DNA of 64,000 bases from Carposina sasakii (Eukaryota > Arthropoda > Insecta > Lepidoptera > Carposinidae). The stretch covers positions 4,148,906 to 4,212,905 of the forward strand of contig CP053165.1 of NCBI GenBank assembly GCA_014607495.2, given 5' to 3'. Below the pieces are notes generated by a model. That model was not told where the DNA came from. It made no database searches and saw nothing but the letters and a program-made list of their open reading frames with translations. Shown piece by piece: positions 60,901 to 64,000 of this stretch. Within the stretch, counting starts at the first letter, position 1. Every line of letters begins with the position of its first letter. The translations under genes and the position numbers were made by a program.

Positions 60901-63900
60901 CCTTTTTACGCGGCGTAACGCCTCGCTAGCAAAATCTATGTGATTTGACAGTTGGACGATAGCGTTAGATACTATCGAGAGGTTCGTGCTTACCCCTCAG
61001 GAACAAATTACTCAATGTTATTTATCTAGAAAAGTGGATGATACTGATCTATCCCGGCCTTAGTTATCGTAGCAAAACAAAATGCGTCATAAGATCTACC
61101 TAACTTCGTTAATGACGATGATGAATACAATAGAACGTAATAAAATAACTGATGACCATGATTATACTTCAGTAAACACTGGAGTCAAATGTCGGCTGTC
61201 AGTCAAACGTATACCTTCATCAAAGACGTCGCATAATTGTTTGGATGCAGCTGGATAATTGTGTGACGCTGTGGGAATGACAACAAAACAACTGCATACG
61301 AGTACAAGAGACTGACCTTAGGACCATGTAAAAATACATAGGCAAGGGATAGCGTGTTTTTGGTAAGGCTCATTCAATAATTTAATAACTGGAGCGCAAT
61401 TTTGAAATTATTAAAATAGTCCTAAAATTAATTGAAAAATCACGGTCATGCGAACTTTACTTTCATGGAAAATATGGCATCATTTATCAGTCATTACGTC
61501 TAATACTGAAAACTTCCCCAATAACCTCCACTGCGGCTGGTTGGAAGCGGCCTACATCTATCCAGGGAAAATACTCAATGTATACTTATCAAAGTTTAGT
61601 AGTATAGTGGTAGCTACGAGTATACATATAACAAAAATGATCAGAGGGGTAAGCACGAACCTCTCGATAGTCCGTAACGCTATCGTCAAACTGTCAAATC
61701 ACATACATTTTGCTAGCGAGTCGCCGCGTAATAAGGTTCGTGCTTACCCCACAGTAGCTTCTCAAGTGACCTCTAAAGCGAGATATAATATGCCATTTTC
61801 CACAGCTATTCAACCTTTTAAGTGCACTAGTTGAGTTAGAAAAGCATTTTTATTTAAATTTTAAGTCGTAAACACAATAGGATGTAAACACCAGAACTAA
61901 ATTTAAATCTAGACGCAATTTTAAACCATTCAGGTTTTTGTTTGGCTTAGGAATAAGCAATGAAAATGTTGAGTTGCCTTTTGTTGAAAGAGTTGTGGTA
62001 ATAGTTTCTGGATATATCGAGAAAATTACTACGAATAAAAAGTATATTTTCCTTAAAGATTTAATAGCTCCCCACACCGTTATATTTAGAAAAATCCGGC
62101 CGGAAGGACCAACGATTATATGTGCCCCCAAGGAGGTTCTTCTGAATAGTAAGTACCTGCAACTGACTGACAATAAATTCCTCGAATCGCCAATTAATCA
62201 ATGGTAATTTACTCAGTAATTCATAATAACAATAACTGGTCAACAGGTAGAGCGAATTTCGAAAAACTGATCTACATACTCGTATCATAGAAACCTGTAT
62301 ACTTTTTTGTAGTTCTCTAAAATAAATTCTCTCTAAAAACGCGATTAACAGGTGAGCAACCTGTGATAAAACTTAAAATTAAACATGATACAGGATGTAG
62401 ACAAAGGTTTGGCAGTTCCTGGTACTATTAGGAAATCGTAAACCCCTGACAATGCAAAATGCACACGCATATTCTAGCTAGAAGTTACCCGACACTCCGT
62501 CCGCGTAAAACTTGAATTTCTGTTTAATAACACGGAATACCGTTCCTGTGGGAATATCGGGAAATCCTTTCCTGGTGCTACCCTTCACTCCCCAAGGAAC
62601 ACACAAGCCAAATTCTCAACATCCTATGCTCAGAAGTTTCTGCCATGTGTTGACATGTCAATCAGTTTTCCTATCTATATATTTTTTTACATGTCTCAGG
62701 ATAATAAAAGCCTTGAATAACATTGTGACACAATTGTTGTTATGTAATGTAATAAGATAGCTTATAGCAATGTCCTTCTAAAAACTACGTAAGTACCTAG
62801 GTAGCTATATCAAAAAATATATCAATCCATTGTATCATAATTGGGCCACGAGTTAAAAAAAAAGAATCTTAAAGGATATCAAATCGCCTGGTGAGAAACG
62901 TTTTTTTTTTACGTCAAACCCACTTGTACATTTTATGCCAATTCAGTGCAGCCGAAATATGTTTTTGTCTAAATGACATAAGAAGTTTTTATTATAGAAC
63001 CTTGATCTTTATCAAGTTCATTGCCGTAAAAGCTATATTAAGCTAGGTGGTTGCCCTCGAGTTTGTCTGCATGAGATCGATTGCTCTGCGTTACATATTG
63101 TTTCTGATTGTTGATATTCATATAAGTGCATCTACGAGCTGGGTTCGCAGATGCTTGCAACCAAAGTAACATTGCTGAGTAATTATAAGTTCATCATTAT
63201 GAGGTTTCGTCCATAATCACGACAAATTATTGATGACAAACTACGATGCGAAGCTATTTTTTTAGCAGAGGTCTAGGGTAGGATCATTTATTAGGATTTT
63301 ATGTACAATACTTACTATACTAGAAGCACAATAGGAAAGTACGTATAAGTATATCCATGGAATGATCCATTCCCTCATTCTCTTGCTCTGGTGAGAGTGC
63401 CTCATATCTTAGCTAACTCCGATTCAGCAAACATATTTAACCCTTAGTAGCCTGATTTACGAAAGTGATTTTATTTTTATTTTTATATTATTGTGTTTGC
63501 TTGAGGGTCTAGATGAAGGGAAAAATAGCTAAAAAAATCACAATGATTTTTATTTTCGTTGGAAAGAATATTATACAACAGTAAAATACGAACAGCCAAC
63601 CTATAAAAAATAAACTAATAGTAATGTGAACATTCGGTTTAAAAGATTGGTATCAAAATTGAAACTCTAGGCTATTAAGGGCTAATAAAGTTTCCCAAAA
63701 CAAAATTAAATGACTGTAAACTTACTCAGCCTCCTCACACAGCAGCCTCATGAGACCTCTTCCTCTCCACTCCGAATGTGTCGAAGCTATCCTGATTTCC
63801 ACCACACTGGTGCAGCTTTCTGGCAGAGCGTCCCAGATCCTGGCTTCTTTCTCCAGGTGGGACAATACTGATAGCACCTTCCTAAACTTCGGGTCTTTGC

Positions 63901-63932
63901 ATCCATCCGTTTTATCGTCCTCTTGAATATTC
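57510..63932 (-). CDS. AANAT-like acetyltransferase, paralog 2, partial (5' part beyond window)
   Basis: Two certain exons, 63932-63726 and 58157-57974, join in phase 2. The first reads MDGKDPKFRKVLSVLSHLE and VVEIRIASTHSEWRGRGLM, the GNAT acetyl-CoA strand and loop. The second reads ANEIGAGALRMDTTSAFSAA and ends HVEAKVYIKELK. Order and intron positions match exons 4 and 5 of paralog 1, so these are tandem duplicates. The loop again ends in Met (RGRGLM). The exon 58157-57974 ends at AAG|GTAAGC. A tiny final exon, GGT TAA at 57515-57510 after a ttttccag acceptor, would give a tail ELKG. Without splicing, the frame runs 15 more codons into foldback-repeat sequence and stops at 57929. Upstream exons encoding roughly the first 100 residues should lie beyond 64000. 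Confidence 0.82.
59640..59841 (+). repeat. Composite dispersed repeat, partner of 8113-8245
   Basis: It opens with atcacgcctttatccctta (related to 29925) and then carries the 140-base segment shared with 8113-8245 (caagttcggttagtagtgac, tcagcccatcacctacaaaa). It lies in the large AANAT-2 intron. Confidence 0.7.
60277..60654. mobile_element. TA-flanked MITE, copy 2
   Basis: The left end at 60279 (caggatgatttttggtcg) and the right end at 60652 (reverse complement caggatgttttttcgttg) are inverted repeats flanked by TA. The interior shares tggttcccaagatattagg with copy 1 at 47107-47503. No transposase frame is present. Confidence 0.75.
60909..61730. mobile_element. Long-inverted-repeat element in AANAT-2 intron
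   Basis: Arms 60909-60998 and 61644-61730 are imperfect inverted repeats of about 90 bases (cgcggcgtaacgcctcgcta on the left; gctagcgagtcgccgcgta on the right). The interior 650 bases show no recognised gene. Just outside the right arm, ggttcgtgcttaccccacag (61736-61757) repeats an internal word of the left arm (ggttcgtgcttacccctcag). It is probably a DNA transposon derivative. Confidence 0.65.
61938..62207 (+). other. Uncharacterised 89-codon open frame
   Basis: A plus-strand frame reads VVVIVSGYIEKITTNKKYIF and APHTVIFRKIRPEGPTIICA, ending at a stop at 62205-62207. An acceptor-like ccattcag lies about 8 bases upstream. It overlaps open frames on the other strand and no family is recognised. 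It may be a transposon remnant or chance; I list it because its composition looks coding. Confidence 0.2.
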
Positions 63933-64000
63933 TGGAAGGAGAGAAGGGATTATGTAGCTAGTGGACTGCTTTTGATGACGTTCCTAAAATATTATGTAAG

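Overview
This is an AT-rich eukaryotic nuclear window, almost certainly from a ditrysian moth or butterfly (Lepidoptera). The evidence is long introns with GT/AG splice sites, very frequent short words such as taggta and gtacctac, several dispersed repeats familiar from lepidopteran genomes, and arthropod gene families (midgut-type chymotrypsin, Unc-76, insect arylalkylamine N-acetyltransferases). No bacterial-style operons, CRISPR arrays, rRNA or tRNA genes were seen.

Layout. (1) 1622-3613 (+): a four-exon chymotrypsin-like serine protease with an intact catalytic triad but no visible signal peptide or zymogen-activation exon. (2) 6752-37640 (-): a complete seven-exon Unc-76/FEZ kinesin-adaptor gene (393 aa) whose first intron is about 26 kb. 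That intron holds most of the transposon debris in the window, including an 8-bp-TSD hAT remnant, a long nested palindrome, LINE and SINE fragments, and a few unexplained exon-like ORFs. (3) 38132-41380: a dead mariner element with matched inverted ends. Its transposase has lost the middle of its catalytic domain, and its 5' part is split by about 2.2 kb of other sequence containing a possible THAP-like piece and a ~118-bp tandem repeat. (4) 41906-45914 (+): a complete six-exon J-domain membrane protein resembling DNAJC4 (237 aa); its fourth intron carries a TTAA-flanked piggyBac-like MITE. (5) 47977-48594 (+): an orphan pair of small exons. (6) 49065-52870 (-): a complete five-exon insect AANAT-type acetyltransferase (232 aa). 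(7) 54461-56518 (+): three phase-compatible exon-like segments of an unrecognised protein. (8) 57510-63932 and beyond the right edge (-): the 3' part of a second AANAT paralog with a greatly enlarged intron.

The genes do not form a pathway. The only functional cluster is the tandem AANAT pair. Between genes the window is dominated by non-autonomous DNA transposons, 3' fragments of non-LTR retrotransposons and SINE-like repeats. Exon models were built by hand from splice signals and reading phase; complete models were checked for total length divisible by three. Family names come from recognised protein motifs, not from a database search.
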